6,826 nt of DNA from Cupriavidus sp. D39 (GTDB lineage: Bacteria > Pseudomonadota > Gammaproteobacteria > Burkholderiales > Burkholderiaceae). Positions 6,164 through 6,826 of this stretch are shown in pieces. Both the position numbers and the translations under genes were made by a program. The DNA is taken from assembly GCF_026627925.1 (NCBI RefSeq), contig NZ_JAPNLE010000002.1, positions 1 through 6,826 on the forward strand, written 5' to 3'. Every line of letters starts with the position of its first letter. The stretch's first letter is position 1. Below the pieces are notes generated by a model that had not been told where the DNA came from, searched no databases, and was given only the letters and a program-made list of their open reading frames with translations.

Positions 6164-6797
6164 TCAGCGTTGTGCGACGGACGCAGTTCCGGCCCCGGGC
6201 GTTGGCGGGACGATCGGCGCCATCGCCGGCGGCGCCACGGGCGGGGGGCCATTGGGAAGCCTGAGAACGCGGCACCTGCCGGCGCCGGCAGGGGGCCCGC
6301 CGGGCGCCCCTGCCCGCCTGCAGCCGCCGAATCGCGCGGAGCATCAAGGAGCACTGCAGCGTCGTCCTGGACAAGCGGAGCGAACACCTTCGTCTTTCCC
6401 CGCGAGAACGTCGTGCCGGCTTCGGAGATGCTGGAGACGGTATAGCCACGCCATTTCGCGCCGACACGCGCGGGGTAGACTTGCTCGCCCCACTTCACGT
6501 AGCTGCGCAGGCTTACCGCTCCGCCGGCGGAGCTACCGTCAACTCCATACAACGCGATGGTTTGGGGGAACGTTCGCGGGTCTTGGCCTCTGCCGCACCG
6601 GCAGGAGCCGCAGAGACTGCCGCCGGCGGCGCAGTCCCACCCAGATCCTGATTGAGTTTCTTCAGCGCAACCTTCCCGTCGGCCTCGATGAGCTGCCGGG
6701 TGATCGACTTGTCATCGTCGGCGTGCGCCCCACCGGCGGCAGCCAGCACGAGCAAAGTTGCCGCAAAACGGCCGAAAGAGTACGGGGATGTAGGCAT
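6164..6797 (-). CDS. pilP: PilP, periplasmic type IVb pilus assembly protein, two frameshifts as sequenced
   Basis: The start at ATG 6797 has AAGGA seven bases upstream and gives a clean Sec signal peptide ending GGAHA (residues 1-26). Mature DDDKSITRQLIEADGKVAL and an Ala/Pro linker follow. The conserved part is in another frame: FPQTIALYGVDG, SYVKWGEQVYPARVG, WRGYTVSSISEAGTTFSRG, KTKVFAPL, which fits the PilP pattern of a small periplasmic domain. A Pro/Ala-rich tail (NGPPPVAPPAMAPIVPPTPG to SVAQR) is in a third frame, ending at TGA 6166-6164, ten bases before pilQ. Adding one base in each of the G runs at 6564-6568 and 6243-6248 (plus strand) gives one protein of about 211 residues. As given, translation stops at 6513 after 94 residues. 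In R64-type systems PilP is required for pilus biogenesis; a link with PilO in the periplasm is inferred by analogy. Confidence 0.8.
6243..6248 (-). other. Apparent single-base deletion in six-base run (pilP 3' end)
   Basis: On the minus strand, ATGGCCCCCCGCCCG reads MAPRP and continues as an Arg-rich stretch straight into pilQ. With one extra C it reads MAPPPVAPPAMAPIV and ends at TGA 6166-6164, just before pilQ. Placement within the Pro/Ala tail is approximate. Confidence 0.6.
6564..6568 (-). other. Apparent single-base deletion in five-base run (pilP middle)
   Basis: On the minus strand, GAACGTTCCCCCAAACC reads ERSPKP and soon stops at 6513. With one extra base it reads ER(S/F)PQTIALYGVDG and enters the conserved PilP domain. 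The inserted base could be a C in the run or a T before it. Confidence 0.7.
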
Positions 6798-6804
6798 ATT
6801 CGTT

Positions 6805-6809
6805 TCCTT
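6805..6809 (-). promoter_or_regulatory. Ribosome binding site of pilP
   Basis: AAGGA on the minus strand, seven bases before ATG 6797. It favours this start over the in-frame ATG at 6824, which would put hydrophilic residues ahead of the signal peptide. Confidence 0.6.
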
Positions 6810-6810
6810 C

Positions 6811-6826
6811 TCAGTCGCGGGCAAAG
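6811..6826 (-). CDS. Extreme 3' end of an upstream gene, possibly pilO (partial)
   Basis: The minus strand enters the window with TTT GCC CGC GAC TGA, a possible ...FARD stop 13 bases before the pilP start. In R64-type operons pilO lies directly upstream of pilP, so this is probably its end, but four codons cannot identify a gene. Confidence 0.3.

Noticed and set aside
6540..6600. Programmed -1 ribosomal frameshift in pilP
   Set aside because: The run in GTTCCCCCAAACC does not form a proper X-XXY-YYZ slippery heptamer in the zero frame, no clear stimulatory structure was seen, and similar losses occur in unrelated genes in the window.
1..6826. tRNA, rRNA, CRISPR array or insertion sequence
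   Set aside because: No direct-repeat array, transposase-like frame or terminal inverted repeat pair was seen, and coding sequence fills nearly the whole window.

Overview
This window looks like a piece of a GC-rich proteobacterial replicon, most likely from Burkholderiales (the Burkholderia/Ralstonia/Cupriavidus side). The evidence is high GC in third codon positions, a lipoprotein whose lipidated cysteine is followed by a poly-glycine stretch (common in that order), and Ala/Pro-rich periplasmic proteins. It cannot be told from this window alone whether the replicon is a chromosome, a plasmid or an integrative element.

Most of the window (about 6826 down to 1030, minus strand) is the distal half of a type IVb pilus operon of the R64/SPI-7 'thin pilus' kind. 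In transcription order it reads: the last few codons of an upstream gene, pilP (periplasmic assembly protein), pilQ (GspE-like secretion ATPase), pilR (GspF-like inner-membrane platform protein), pilS (major type IVb prepilin), a 123-base gap, and pilV (minor tip pilin/adhesin with the shufflon-type N-terminal domain). PilQ powers assembly on the PilR platform, PilP works in the periplasm, PilS forms the fibre and PilV should sit at the tip and bind recipients or surfaces. The lytic transglycosylase (pilT) and prepilin peptidase (pilU), which lie between pilS and pilV in R64-type operons, are absent here, and no shufflon recombinase or inverted partial pilV copies are visible.

The left 950 bases hold a convergent plus-strand gene for a secreted lipoprotein of unknown function. 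A strong hairpin with T-rich flanks on both strands (about 961-1000) separates it from pilV and should act as a shared terminator.

The most notable sequence-level signal is that three genes (lipoprotein, pilS, pilP) are broken as given by four frameshifts. Every one is repaired by adding a single base, and every one can be placed at a G or C run of 4-6 bases. This uniform pattern points to homopolymer under-calling in the assembly rather than four independent mutations. Slipped-strand variation is the more interesting alternative. The annotation below gives the restored genes and states where the frame breaks. I did not find a wholly new system.
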